Positions 44,838 to 52,825 of a DNA stretch of 64,000 nucleotides are shown one piece after another; the stretch's first letter is position 1; every line of letters starts with the position of its first letter. The translations under genes were made by a program, and so were the position numbers. Below the pieces are notes generated by a model. That model made no database searches, was not told the origin of the DNA, and worked only from the letters and a program-made list of their open reading frames with translations. The DNA comes from Thermohalobaculum sp039033215 (GTDB lineage Bacteria; Pseudomonadota; Alphaproteobacteria; Rhodobacterales; Rhodobacteraceae), in NCBI GenBank assembly GCA_039033215.1, contig JBCCDA010000009.1:6521-70520 (forward strand). The letters are read 5' to 3'.

Positions 44838-46906
44838 TGGGGCTCTCCGTTTGCAAGGGTGACGAGGCCGTCGGCGGCCAGAACGCCGTCTGTCAGAACC
44901 ATGACGGGGTTCGCCTCGGCCTCGAGGATGGTCTGAGTATGCGTCGCCAGCGTCGAGATTGCGGCGACTGCCTGCGCCAATGCATCGAGGTCGCCTTCGG
45001 GCAGGCCACGATGACCGCGCAGGGGGGCCAGTCCGACAACCTCCGCGATCATCTCACGGGCAGTGGGGACGTCGACGGGCGCAAGACGGATCGCCTTGTC
45101 GTCATAAAGGCCGACCAGGATGCCTCCTGGCGCCAGCGTCACGAGCGGGCCGACCTGCGGGTCCAACCGGTAGCCGATCAGCACTTCCTGCAGCGGGCGG
45201 ATCATCGGGGCGACGAGGAGCTGCTCAACCACGACCCCGGGATGATGCCCTTCGACCGCGGACTTGATCGTACGCCCTGCCGTCTTCAGCGCGTCCGGCC
45301 CATCGATCCCCACGACCACGCCGCCGGCCTCTGTCTTGTGTGGCACGGCGTCCGACAGGACCTTTGCGACGACGGGGTAGGGGAAGGGCAGCTCCGGTGC
45401 CTCGCCGGCGGATACGGTCACCCGCGCCACCACGGGCATGCCAACGTCGGCAAGGAGCGAGAGCGAGGCCTCCTCGTCCAACGTCTTTGCGTCTCGCGCG
45501 CTGGGTTTGCGCGCCAATGCCCTGATCCGTGGCGCGCGCCATCGGCAGAATGCCCCGATCGCGTCCGCCGCACTCTCCGGGCTGCGGTAGGCGGAGATGC
45601 CAAGCATTGTCATCCGTTGCAGTGTCGGCAACGCGTCCGGCACGATGAAAGCCGCCAGCGGCTTTCCGCCAAGTTCGGCCTGCTGCAGGGGCGCCACCGT
45701 GTTCTCTATGGCCGAGCGCCCGGAGGAACCGGTGACCGAGAGCACCAGGTCGACCTCGGGGTCCGCCGCGATCGCCTCGATGGTGGGCCTGACATATTTC
45801 GGTGCGGCACCTGCCATGGTCAGGTCGACCATCGGGCCGAACGACGCCTCCAGCCCAGTGGCCCTGATGGCGTCCTTGGTGACCTCGGATGGTGGCTGGA
45901 TGGTCACCCCTTCAAGCGCCAGCCGATCGCACACTGTGGCTCCGCCACCGCCCGTGGTTGTCAGGACGCCGACACGTGCCGGTCTGGGACCGGGACGGCG
46001 GCCCGCAAAGAGCATCGGCGCTTCGATCAGCCCGTCGAGCGTGGTGACCCGCCCGATCCCGATCTCGCGCAGAAAGGCATCGGCAACCGGATCTTCCGCC
46101 AGCAGTGCGCCGGTGTGGGCAACGGCCATTTCCTGCCCGACCGACGAGCGGCCCAGCTTGAAGGCAATGATAGGTTTGCCGACGTCGTGCGCGCGCGCCG
46201 CCATCCGCGCAAGACCATCCGCGTCGCGCAATGTCTCGAGAAAGAGCGTGAGAACATCCGTGTTGGGGTCCTCCAGCATCATCTCGCCAAGCTCGGGGAT
46301 GCCGAGATCGCATTCGTTCCCGACGGAGGCGATCCGCGAAAAACCGACCCCGATCGCCTTGGCTCGGCTGATCAGCCCGCCCATCATCGAGCCTGATTGC
46401 GAGATGAGCGAAACGCGGCCGCGCAGCGGGTCGGGTTCCTGGTAGATCGCGTTGGTGGTGATCAGCGCACCGCTGTGCAGGTCGCCGATCCCCATCGAAT
46501 TCGGGCCTATCAGCCGCAACCCGCCTTCCCGGGCGATGTCGACAAGCCGCGCCTGGGCAGCGGCGCCCTCTGGCCCGCTTTCCGCAAAGCCGTCCGCAAG
46601 GATCGAGGCCACCTTCACCCCAGCTTCGGCACAGTCACGCACCGCCTGTTCGACCCGGTTGGTTCCGACCAGGATGTACGCATGGTCGGGCACCGGGCCC
46701 GCATCGACGATGGACTTGAGCGCCGGCTCGCCCTGCACCTCTTCGCGTGCTGGGTTCACGACGACAACCCGCCCGCCATAGCCGTGCTGGCGCAGATAGC
46801 CGAGCACACGACCCGCCGGTGTTTCGACCCGGCTGGACAGCCCGATCAGCCCGACTGAACGCGGGTCGAAGACCGCCTCGCCGAGGCTCCCGTCCGTCAC
46901 GGACAT
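44834..46906 (-). CDS. NDP-forming acyl-CoA synthetase (acetate-CoA ligase family)
   Basis: A 690-residue fused enzyme: CoA-binding domain (SVGLIGLSSRVETPAGRVLG), succinyl-CoA-ligase-like domain with the phospho-His region VAHTGALLAEDPV, and a C-terminal ATP-grasp domain (FPYPVVAKVLSDAVPHKTEAGG). It activates a carboxylic acid to its CoA thioester, or the reverse, with ATP/ADP. First gene of the minus-strand arm of the cluster. The TTTGTAT palindrome lies 13 bp upstream of its ATG. It is probably the entry or exit step of the pathway encoded in both arms. Confidence 0.9.
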   Translation of the reverse strand: MSVTDGSLGEAVFDPRSVGLIGLSSRVETPAGRVLGYLRQHGYGGRVVVVNPAREEVQGEPALKSIVDAGPVPDHAYILVGTNRVEQAVRDCAEAGVKVASILADGFAESGPEGAAAQARLVDIAREGGLRLIGPNSMGIGDLHSGALITTNAIYQEPDPLRGRVSLISQSGSMMGGLISRAKAIGVGFSRIASVGNECDLGIPELGEMMLEDPNTDVLTLFLETLRDADGLARMAARAHDVGKPIIAFKLGRSSVGQEMAVAHTGALLAEDPVADAFLREIGIGRVTTLDGLIEAPMLFAGRRPGPRPARVGVLTTTGGGGATVCDRLALEGVTIQPPSEVTKDAIRATGLEASFGPMVDLTMAGAAPKYVRPTIEAIAADPEVDLVLSVTGSSGRSAIENTVAPLQQAELGGKPLAAFIVPDALPTLQRMTMLGISAYRSPESAADAIGAFCRWRAPRIRALARKPSARDAKTLDEEASLSLLADVGMPVVARVTVSAGEAPELPFPYPVVAKVLSDAVPHKTEAGGVVVGIDGPDALKTAGRTIKSAVEGHHPGVVVEQLLVAPMIRPLQEVLIGYRLDPQVGPLVTLAPGGILVGLYDDKAIRLAPVDVPTAREMIAEVVGLAPLRGHRGLPEGDLDALAQAVAAISTLATHTQTILEAEANPVMVLTDGVLAADGLVTLANGEPQ

Positions 46907-46918
46907 CGATCATGCTCG

Positions 46919-46940
46919 TTTGTATACCATTGCATACAAA
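46919..46940. promoter_or_regulatory. GntR-type operator palindrome between divergent catabolic operons
   Basis: TTTGTATAC at 46919-46927 and GCATACAAA at 46932-46940 form a 9-base inverted repeat with one mismatch and a 4-base spacer. TTGTAT/ATACAA half-sites are typical of FadR/FCD-type GntR repressors. The site lies in the 116-bp gap between the acyl-CoA synthetase (minus) and the glutaredoxin-DinB gene (plus), so it could repress both arms. No GntR gene is in the window. Confidence 0.65.
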
Positions 46941-47022
46941 TCCCATACAGGATGACCCGCGATTGTGGAAGGCTTTGCCGCCCGCTAGGTTTGGCGAAAC
47001 GACAATAGCAAGGGAGGCGACG

Positions 47023-47808
47023 ATGGCACTGCAGTCACAGGCGGATGAGATCCGAGTGTTCTGGCAGCCCGGGTGCTCCAGCTGTCTGCGCACCAAGGAG
47101 TTTCTGGCCGAGCATGGGGTCCCCTTCCGGTCGGTCGACGTCCTCAACGATGCCGGCGGGATGGACGAGATGGCGGCGTTGGGTGTGCGCACGGTCCCCA
47201 TCGTCGCTCGGGGGGCAGACTATGTCTCTGGCCAGATTCTGCGTGACGTGGCCGCGTTCGTGGGCGTCGGCTGGGGCCGCAACGTCTTGCCGGTGCCCGA
47301 GCTGAAGGCCCGCATCGACGGGATCCTCGCAGGAACGTTGCGCTTCTCGGCCCAGTTGCCCGAGGACTGCCTGGACGTCTTGCTGCCCGACCGCCCGCGC
47401 AGCTACCGCGATCTTGCCTGCCACATCTTCCAGATTGTCGAGGCGTTCGTGGAGGAGGCCGAGGGCGATCCGCTGACGGCGGCCAAGTACGAAGCCCCGG
47501 CGCCGGTCAGGGTTCGCACGGTCGCCGACATCCTGGAATTCGGGCACGGGGTGCAAGCGCGGTTTGACGGCTGGTGGGTCGACGCCGACGGCGCGAACTT
47601 CACCCGCGCAGCCCACTGCTACTATGGGGCGCAGACTCAGCATGATTTCATGGAGCGCACGGCATGGCATGCGGGCCAACACGCCCGGCAGCTGCAACTG
47701 GTGTTGCGGAAGCTGGACATTGCCCCTGACCATCCGATGACCGATGCCGACTTCGCCGGATTGCCCATGCCCGAAAACGTTTGGGACAACGACAAGCGCT
47801 GGGATTGA
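47023..47808 (+). CDS. Glutaredoxin-like plus DinB-like fusion protein
   Basis: A 261-residue protein with two parts. Residues about 8-80 form a glutaredoxin/thioredoxin-like domain with active site GCSSC and RTVPIVARGADYVSG. Residues about 100-250 form a DinB-like four-helix bundle with His at SYRDLACHIFQI and TAWHAGQHARQL, as in metal-dependent thiol S-transferases that use glutathione or other thiols. GGGAGG precedes the ATG at 47023. First gene of the plus-strand catabolic operon. A role in thiol-dependent isomerisation or conjugation of a pathway intermediate is inferred. Confidence 0.82.
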   Translation: MALQSQADEIRVFWQPGCSSCLRTKEFLAEHGVPFRSVDVLNDAGGMDEMAALGVRTVPIVARGADYVSGQILRDVAAFVGVGWGRNVLPVPELKARIDGILAGTLRFSAQLPEDCLDVLLPDRPRSYRDLACHIFQIVEAFVEEAEGDPLTAAKYEAPAPVRVRTVADILEFGHGVQARFDGWWVDADGANFTRAAHCYYGAQTQHDFMERTAWHAGQHARQLQLVLRKLDIAPDHPMTDADFAGLPMPENVWDNDKRWD

Positions 47809-48650
47809 TGGATGCACTTTCAGACCGGCGGTTTCAGGCAACGCCTTTCCAGCGGACCGCGGGCGGGGTCGCCTACCGTTGCTTCGGCACGGGGCAGCCT
47901 CTGGTCCTGTTTCATGGCGGAGCCGGGTCGTGGGAGCATTGGGTGCTCAATGTCGATGCTTTGGCTGCTCGATTCCAGGTGATCGCGTTCGACCAGCCGT
48001 CGTACGGGGACAGCGCGACGATCCCCTGGGAGACTGACGTCGCCGAGTACCTGGACCTCTGTTTCGCCGCCGTTGAAGAAGTGGCTCCGGAAGGGCCGGT
48101 GCATGTCGGCGGGTTCTCCTTCGGCGGGTTCATCGCGGCCGAGATGGCGGTTCGGCTTGGCCCTCGTCTGGCCGCCCTGACGATGACCGGGGGGGCCGGT
48201 TTCGGCAAGCCTGTCGGCCGCGGTTTCACGCTCGGCTCCCGGCGCAAGATGGCCGAGATGCTGGGCCGTGAGCCAACGGCAGACGAGCTGCGCGACATGC
48301 ATGCGGACAATCTCGCAAAGCTGATGATCTGGGATCCGGCACGCATCGACGACTGGGCCATCGCCATGCAGGTCCGCAATGTGGCACGCACTAGGTTCGA
48401 CTCCCGCAAAATCTCGTGGATGGACGGCACGCCCGAGCGCGTGAGCAAGATCTTGGCCCCGGTATGCATCATCTACGGAGAACACGATGCAGCGTCGATC
48501 CCCCCGATTGAGGAACGGTTTCGGCTTTGCCGCGCGGCCAAGCCAGAAGTGCAGACCCATCTCATCCCCGATTGTGGCCACTGGGCCATGTACGAGGCGC
48601 CGCACATTGTGAACGAGCTGCTGCTCGACTTTCACGGCGGTGCGTCGTGA
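47808..48650 (+). CDS. Alpha/beta hydrolase of the catabolic operon
   Basis: A 280-residue hydrolase: oxyanion loop LVLFHGGAGSWEHW, nucleophile Ser 104 in GGFSFGG, and catalytic His 258 in PDCGHWAMYEAP, as in ring-cleavage-product and enol-lactone hydrolases. The start is ATG at 47808, overlapping the previous stop (TGATG), so translation is coupled. It overlaps the next gene by 4 bp. It would cleave an ester, lactone or C-C bond in the pathway. Confidence 0.9.
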   Translation: MDALSDRRFQATPFQRTAGGVAYRCFGTGQPLVLFHGGAGSWEHWVLNVDALAARFQVIAFDQPSYGDSATIPWETDVAEYLDLCFAAVEEVAPEGPVHVGGFSFGGFIAAEMAVRLGPRLAALTMTGGAGFGKPVGRGFTLGSRRKMAEMLGREPTADELRDMHADNLAKLMIWDPARIDDWAIAMQVRNVARTRFDSRKISWMDGTPERVSKILAPVCIIYGEHDAASIPPIEERFRLCRAAKPEVQTHLIPDCGHWAMYEAPHIVNELLLDFHGGAS

Positions 48651-49813
48651 AAATCACCTCCGTCCGCTGCCATGTCCTGTCCTACGACCTGGACGAGGAA
48701 TTGGGTTACTCTCAGCACTACTACAGCAAGCGCACGGCGCATCTGGTCGAGGTCTCGACCGACGAGGGGATCACCGGCTGGGGCGAGTGTTTTGGCCCCG
48801 GCGCTGTGGCCCTGGGCAACAAGACGATCGTCGAACAAGTGCTGGCTCCGATGGTCGCCGGGCGCGATCCCATGGCGCGGGAGGCGATCTGGGCACACTG
48901 CTACAACATGCTCCGCGATCACGGGCAGAAAGGGATGCCGATCCAGGCGCTCTCGGGTCTGGATATCGCGCTGTGGGACATCGCAGGGAAGGTGACCGGG
49001 CTTCCGCTCTACCGTCTGCTCGGCGGCCCGACGCGGGAGCGGATACCGGTCTACGGTTATGGCATGATGCTCCGACGGCTGCCTTTGGTGGAGCTGGCCG
49101 CGTCCTTCCGGGACGAGGTTGCCGCGATCCAGGACATGGGTTTTCGGGCCACCAAGATGAAAGTCGGCCTCGGGGTGCGCGATGATATCCGTCTTGCCGA
49201 GGCAGTGCGCCAAGGCGCTGGCCCCGACTTTCCTTTCGCCGTGGATGCGAACCACGCCTACCATCTCATGGACGCCTTGGCGGTTGGCAGGGCGCTCGAC
49301 GATCTCGGCGTGCTATGGTTCGAGGAGCCCGTCGCGCCGGAGGACCGTGCCGGTTATGCCGAGCTGCGGCTTGCGTTGAGGACTCCGATCTCCGGCGGAG
49401 AAGCCGAATTTACGCGCTGGGGCTGGCGGGACCTCCTGGATGCGCGGGCGCTGACGCTGGCGCAACCCGAGGTCTGTGGCCTGGGCGGCATCACTGAGTA
49501 CCTCAAGGTCCTGGCACTTTGTCACGCGCATATGGTGCCTGTGATCAACCATGTCTGGGGGTCTGCCGTGGCCGTTGCGACGAACATGCACCTTCTGGCG
49601 GCCCAGCCACCCATGCCGGGGGGGCTACATCCCTGGGAGCCGATGCTGGAGTTCGATACCACACCTAACAGGTTCCGCGATGAGCTGGCCGAGCAGCCGT
49701 TGGCGATCCAGGATCAAGTCGCGGCCTCGGGCGGGTATGTCGCCCTGCCGGACGGTCCCGGGATCGGCATAACGCCCGATCGCGGTTTCATAGAACACTA
49801 CAAAATCGCTTGA
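48647..49813 (+). CDS. Mandelate racemase/muconate lactonizing enzyme family protein
   Basis: A 388-residue enolase-superfamily enzyme. The N-terminal capping domain starts MKITSVRCHVLSYDLDEELG. The barrel has the KxK motif in ATKMKVG (Lys 170, Lys 172) and metal-binding acids in VDANHAY, WFEEPVAPED and SGGEAEF. The family abstracts the alpha proton of a carboxylate: racemases, dehydratases of acid sugars, cycloisomerases. The start is GTG at 48647, overlapping the hydrolase stop. The exact reaction cannot be told from sequence. Confidence 0.92.
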   Translation: MKITSVRCHVLSYDLDEELGYSQHYYSKRTAHLVEVSTDEGITGWGECFGPGAVALGNKTIVEQVLAPMVAGRDPMAREAIWAHCYNMLRDHGQKGMPIQALSGLDIALWDIAGKVTGLPLYRLLGGPTRERIPVYGYGMMLRRLPLVELAASFRDEVAAIQDMGFRATKMKVGLGVRDDIRLAEAVRQGAGPDFPFAVDANHAYHLMDALAVGRALDDLGVLWFEEPVAPEDRAGYAELRLALRTPISGGEAEFTRWGWRDLLDARALTLAQPEVCGLGGITEYLKVLALCHAHMVPVINHVWGSAVAVATNMHLLAAQPPMPGGLHPWEPMLEFDTTPNRFRDELAEQPLAIQDQVAASGGYVALPDGPGIGITPDRGFIEHYKIA

Positions 49814-49823
49814 GGGAGAGCAG

Positions 49824-50771
49824 ATGAAGATCGCCATACTCGATGACTATCAGTCCGCAGCCAGAGACTGGGGTGACTGGTCTCGACTGGAAGCTCAGCA
49901 CGAGCTGACGTTCTTCACGCAAGCCTTTGAAGGGTTGGATGGGTTCACGGAACGGCTGAGACCCTTCGACATAATCGGCATCATGCGAGAGCGCTCGCCC
50001 ATGGGACCCGAGGTGCTGGAGCGGCTGCCGAACGTCAAGCTGCTGGCGACCGCCGGCATGCGCAACGCTGCGATCGACTTCGACTACTGCAAGGAACGCG
50101 GCTTGCCGGTGGTCGGCACCGCGGGCTCGGCCCAGGCAACGCCCGAGCTCGCCTGGGGCCTGATCATCAGCCTCGCGCGGAACATCCACATCGAGAACCA
50201 GCGTATCCGGGAAGGCAGCTGGATCACCACCATGGGGCTGGATCTTGACGGCAAGACGCTCGGGATCCTCGGTCTCGGCAAGTTGGGGCGCAAGATGGCC
50301 GAGATCGGCCGGGCCTTCAGCATGAACGTGATCGCGTGGAGCCAGAACCTGACGACCGAGGATGCCGCCGCGGTTGGCGTTGAACGGGTCGACAAGGACG
50401 AGCTGTTCCAGCGGTCCGACTTCCTGACGATCCACTACAAACTGGGCGAGCGGTCGCGCGGGCTGGTAGGCGCGCATGAACTCGGCTTGATGAAACCCTC
50501 GGCCTTTCTGATAAACACTGCTCGGGGACCCATCGTCGACACTACCGCGCTGATCGCAGCGCTGGAGGCCGGGCAGATTGCCGGCGCCGGGATCGACGTT
50601 CACGACAGCGAGCCCCTGCCCAAGGATGCCCCCATCCTCAAGGCGCCGAACACCTTGCTGACACCGCATCTGGGCTATGTCACTGACGGCACGTACCGCG
50701 AGTTCTACGGCCAGATGGTGGAGAGCATCGAGGCATGGTTGGCAGGCAATCCGGTGAGGGTACTGACATGA
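49824..50771 (+). CDS. D-2-hydroxyacid dehydrogenase family protein
   Basis: A 315-residue NAD(P)-dependent enzyme: nucleotide-binding loop LGILGLGKLGRKMAEIG, catalytic Arg in LINTARGPIVD, Glu in DVHDSEPLP and His in LLTPHLGYVTD. It oxidises a D-2-hydroxyacid or reduces a 2-keto acid. It starts 10 bp after the mandelate racemase-like gene with GGGAGAG upstream, and overlaps the next gene by 4 bp. Confidence 0.92.
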   Translation: MKIAILDDYQSAARDWGDWSRLEAQHELTFFTQAFEGLDGFTERLRPFDIIGIMRERSPMGPEVLERLPNVKLLATAGMRNAAIDFDYCKERGLPVVGTAGSAQATPELAWGLIISLARNIHIENQRIREGSWITTMGLDLDGKTLGILGLGKLGRKMAEIGRAFSMNVIAWSQNLTTEDAAAVGVERVDKDELFQRSDFLTIHYKLGERSRGLVGAHELGLMKPSAFLINTARGPIVDTTALIAALEAGQIAGAGIDVHDSEPLPKDAPILKAPNTLLTPHLGYVTDGTYREFYGQMVESIEAWLAGNPVRVLT

Positions 50772-51172
50772 CCGACGAACCACGCAAGGACGCGCTTTGG
50801 GACGCGGGGCTGAAGACCCGGCGCGAGGTTGTCGGCGACGATTATGTCACCGAGTCGCTGGCGAAGATGACGGATCTGAACGCGCCGCTACAGGATTGGG
50901 TCACCCGGTACGCCTGGGGCGATATCTGGAACCGGCCGGGGCTTGCGCGCCGTGATCGCTCGATCCTGAATATCGGGATGCTGGTCGCTCTCGATCGCCC
51001 GGCCGAGCTGAAACTGCACCTGAAGGGCGCGCTTCGCAACGGGCTCAGCCGCGACGAGATCAAGGAAAGCCTGCTGCAGGCAGCGGTGTATTGCGGGGCG
51101 CCCGCCGCGCTTGACGCTTTCCGGACGGCCCGCGAAGCGTTCGATGAATTCGACCAGGAGGACCAATCATGA
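50768..51172 (+). CDS. Carboxymuconolactone decarboxylase family protein
   Basis: A 134-residue all-helical protein of the CMD family: RDRSILNIGMLVALDRP, KGALRNGLSRDEIKE and AAVYCGAPAALDA, with a single conserved Cys. Closest in form to 4-carboxymuconolactone decarboxylase of the beta-ketoadipate pathway, but many relatives are uncharacterised. The ATG overlaps the previous stop (ATGA), and it overlaps the cupin gene by 4 bp. Confidence 0.9.
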   Translation: MTDEPRKDALWDAGLKTRREVVGDDYVTESLAKMTDLNAPLQDWVTRYAWGDIWNRPGLARRDRSILNIGMLVALDRPAELKLHLKGALRNGLSRDEIKESLLQAAVYCGAPAALDAFRTAREAFDEFDQEDQS

Positions 51173-51678
51173 AAGACGTCGCCGAACAGCCCCGCATGTT
51201 CAACACGGTGAACCTGATTGACGAGGTGGTCATCAACGACTGCCTGAAGGAGGATGATTTCTGGATCGAGCACCGCCCCGGCGTGCGCTTCCGGCCGATC
51301 GCCTTCAACGTCTCCCAGGGCGGATGGACCAACATCCTACGGATGGCGCCGGGCACCCAGATGCCACGCCATTACCACACGTCGCCGGTGCACGGCTTCA
51401 CCCTGCAGGGCGAGTGGCGGTACCTGGAACATAATTGGACCGCGCCCAAGGGTACCTACATCCTCGAGCCACCCGGCGAGGCTCATACGCTCGTCTGCGA
51501 GGCCGACCAGACCGAGGACATGATGACCTTCTTCATCACGACGGGCTGCCTGATCTATACCGATCAGGACGGGAACCAGACGGGCTTCGAGGACGTCTTC
51601 ACGCGGTTGGCGAAGGTGCGTGCCCATTTCGAGGAAAAGGGCCTGGACCAGGCCGTTCTGGAGACGATGATCCGATGA
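51169..51678 (+). CDS. Cupin protein, 2,4'-dihydroxyacetophenone dioxygenase-like
   Basis: A 169-residue cupin. The metal site is visible as His residues in MPRHYHTSP, Glu in LQGEWRYLEH and His in PPGEAHTLVC. The overall pattern resembles the 2,4'-dihydroxyacetophenone dioxygenase family of Fe-dependent C-C-cleaving cupins. It may oxidise a pathway intermediate or act as an isomerase. Start and stop overlap both neighbours (ATGA), so it is tightly coupled. Confidence 0.87.
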   Translation: MKDVAEQPRMFNTVNLIDEVVINDCLKEDDFWIEHRPGVRFRPIAFNVSQGGWTNILRMAPGTQMPRHYHTSPVHGFTLQGEWRYLEHNWTAPKGTYILEPPGEAHTLVCEADQTEDMMTFFITTGCLIYTDQDGNQTGFEDVFTRLAKVRAHFEEKGLDQAVLETMIR

Positions 51679-52745
51679 AGACCTACAATATCGCCTGCAT
51701 CCCGGGCGACGGGATCGGTAACGAGGTGATGCCCGAGGGGCTGCGCGTGCTGGAAGCCGCCGCCGCGGCCAGCCAGTTCAGGATCGAGACGACGCATTAC
51801 GATTGGTCCTGCGAGCGCTACAAGGCGACCGGGGCGATGATGCCGGAAGACGGGATCGCGCAGTTGTCCCAGTCCGATGCCGTCTATCTCGGCGCCGTCG
51901 GGTTTCCCGGCGTGCCGGATCATATCTCGCTCTGGGGGCTCCTGGTCCCGATCCGGCGCGAGTTCGACCAGTACGTCAATCTCCGCCCCGTGCGCCTGTT
52001 GCCCGGTGTCCCGTGCCCGCTGGCCAACAAGCAACCGGGCGACATCGACTTCTGGGTTGTGCGCGAGAACACCGAGGGCGAGTACTCCCAGGTCGGCGGC
52101 ATGATGTTCAGCGGGACAGAGCGGGAGTTCGTCACCCAGCAGGCGGTCTTCACCCGCAAGGGCTGTGACCGGATCAGCCGCTACGCGTTCGACCTCGCCA
52201 AAAAGATCGGCGCGGGAAAGGTCGACATGGCCACAAAATCGAACGGGATCTTCGTCTCGATGCCCTATTGGGACGAACGCTTCCGAGAGATCGCCAAAGA
52301 ATACCCGGATATCGAGACGCAGGAACACCACATCGACATCATGGCCGCCCGCATGGTCATGGCGCCGGAGAAGTTCGAGGTTGTGGTCGCGACCAACCTC
52401 TTTGGCGACATCCTGTCCGACCTCGGCCCGGGTGTAACGGGCACCATCGCGGTGGCACCGTCCGCCAACATCAACCCGGAGGGCGAACATCCAAGCATGT
52501 TCGAACCGGTCCATGGCTCGGCCCCCGATATCGCGGGGCAGGGGATCGCGAACCCCGTCGGCCAGATCTGGTCCGGGGCAATGATGCTGGACCATCTGGG
52601 CGAGCATGAAGCGGCAGCGAATATTGTCTCGGCGATCGAAGCGGTGCTGGGCGATCCTTCCGCCCCGAAAACGGGTGATCTTGGCGGGAGTTCCAACACG
52701 ACCGATCTGGGGTACGCCATCGCTGCGCATCTGGCCGCGGCCTAA
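51675..52745 (+). CDS. Tartrate/D-malate dehydrogenase, isopropylmalate dehydrogenase family
   Basis: A 356-residue NAD-dependent decarboxylating dehydrogenase: IACIPGDGIGNEVMPEGL, substrate-loop region LRPVRLLPGVPCPLA, WVVRENTEGEYSQVGG, and metal-binding FGDILSDLGPGVTG. It lacks the LeuB substrate-loop pattern and fits the TtuC/DmlA group acting on tartrate or D-malate. The start is ATG at 51675, overlapping the cupin stop. Last gene of the plus-strand catabolic operon; it suggests the pathway ends in a dicarboxylic hydroxyacid. Confidence 0.92.
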   Translation: MKTYNIACIPGDGIGNEVMPEGLRVLEAAAAASQFRIETTHYDWSCERYKATGAMMPEDGIAQLSQSDAVYLGAVGFPGVPDHISLWGLLVPIRREFDQYVNLRPVRLLPGVPCPLANKQPGDIDFWVVRENTEGEYSQVGGMMFSGTEREFVTQQAVFTRKGCDRISRYAFDLAKKIGAGKVDMATKSNGIFVSMPYWDERFREIAKEYPDIETQEHHIDIMAARMVMAPEKFEVVVATNLFGDILSDLGPGVTGTIAVAPSANINPEGEHPSMFEPVHGSAPDIAGQGIANPVGQIWSGAMMLDHLGEHEAAANIVSAIEAVLGDPSAPKTGDLGGSSNTTDLGYAIAAHLAAA

Positions 52746-52825
52746 CGCCCCCTGCGCCAGACGCACGCAATGTGTTCGGAACGAAATTGGGGTATGTGTT
52801 GGATGCAACCGGCAAGGAACCCGCG

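Noticed and set aside
44837..46396. Plus-strand frame of 519 codons
   Set aside because: Antisense to the acyl-CoA synthetase, which has complete recognisable domains; the frame has no family features.
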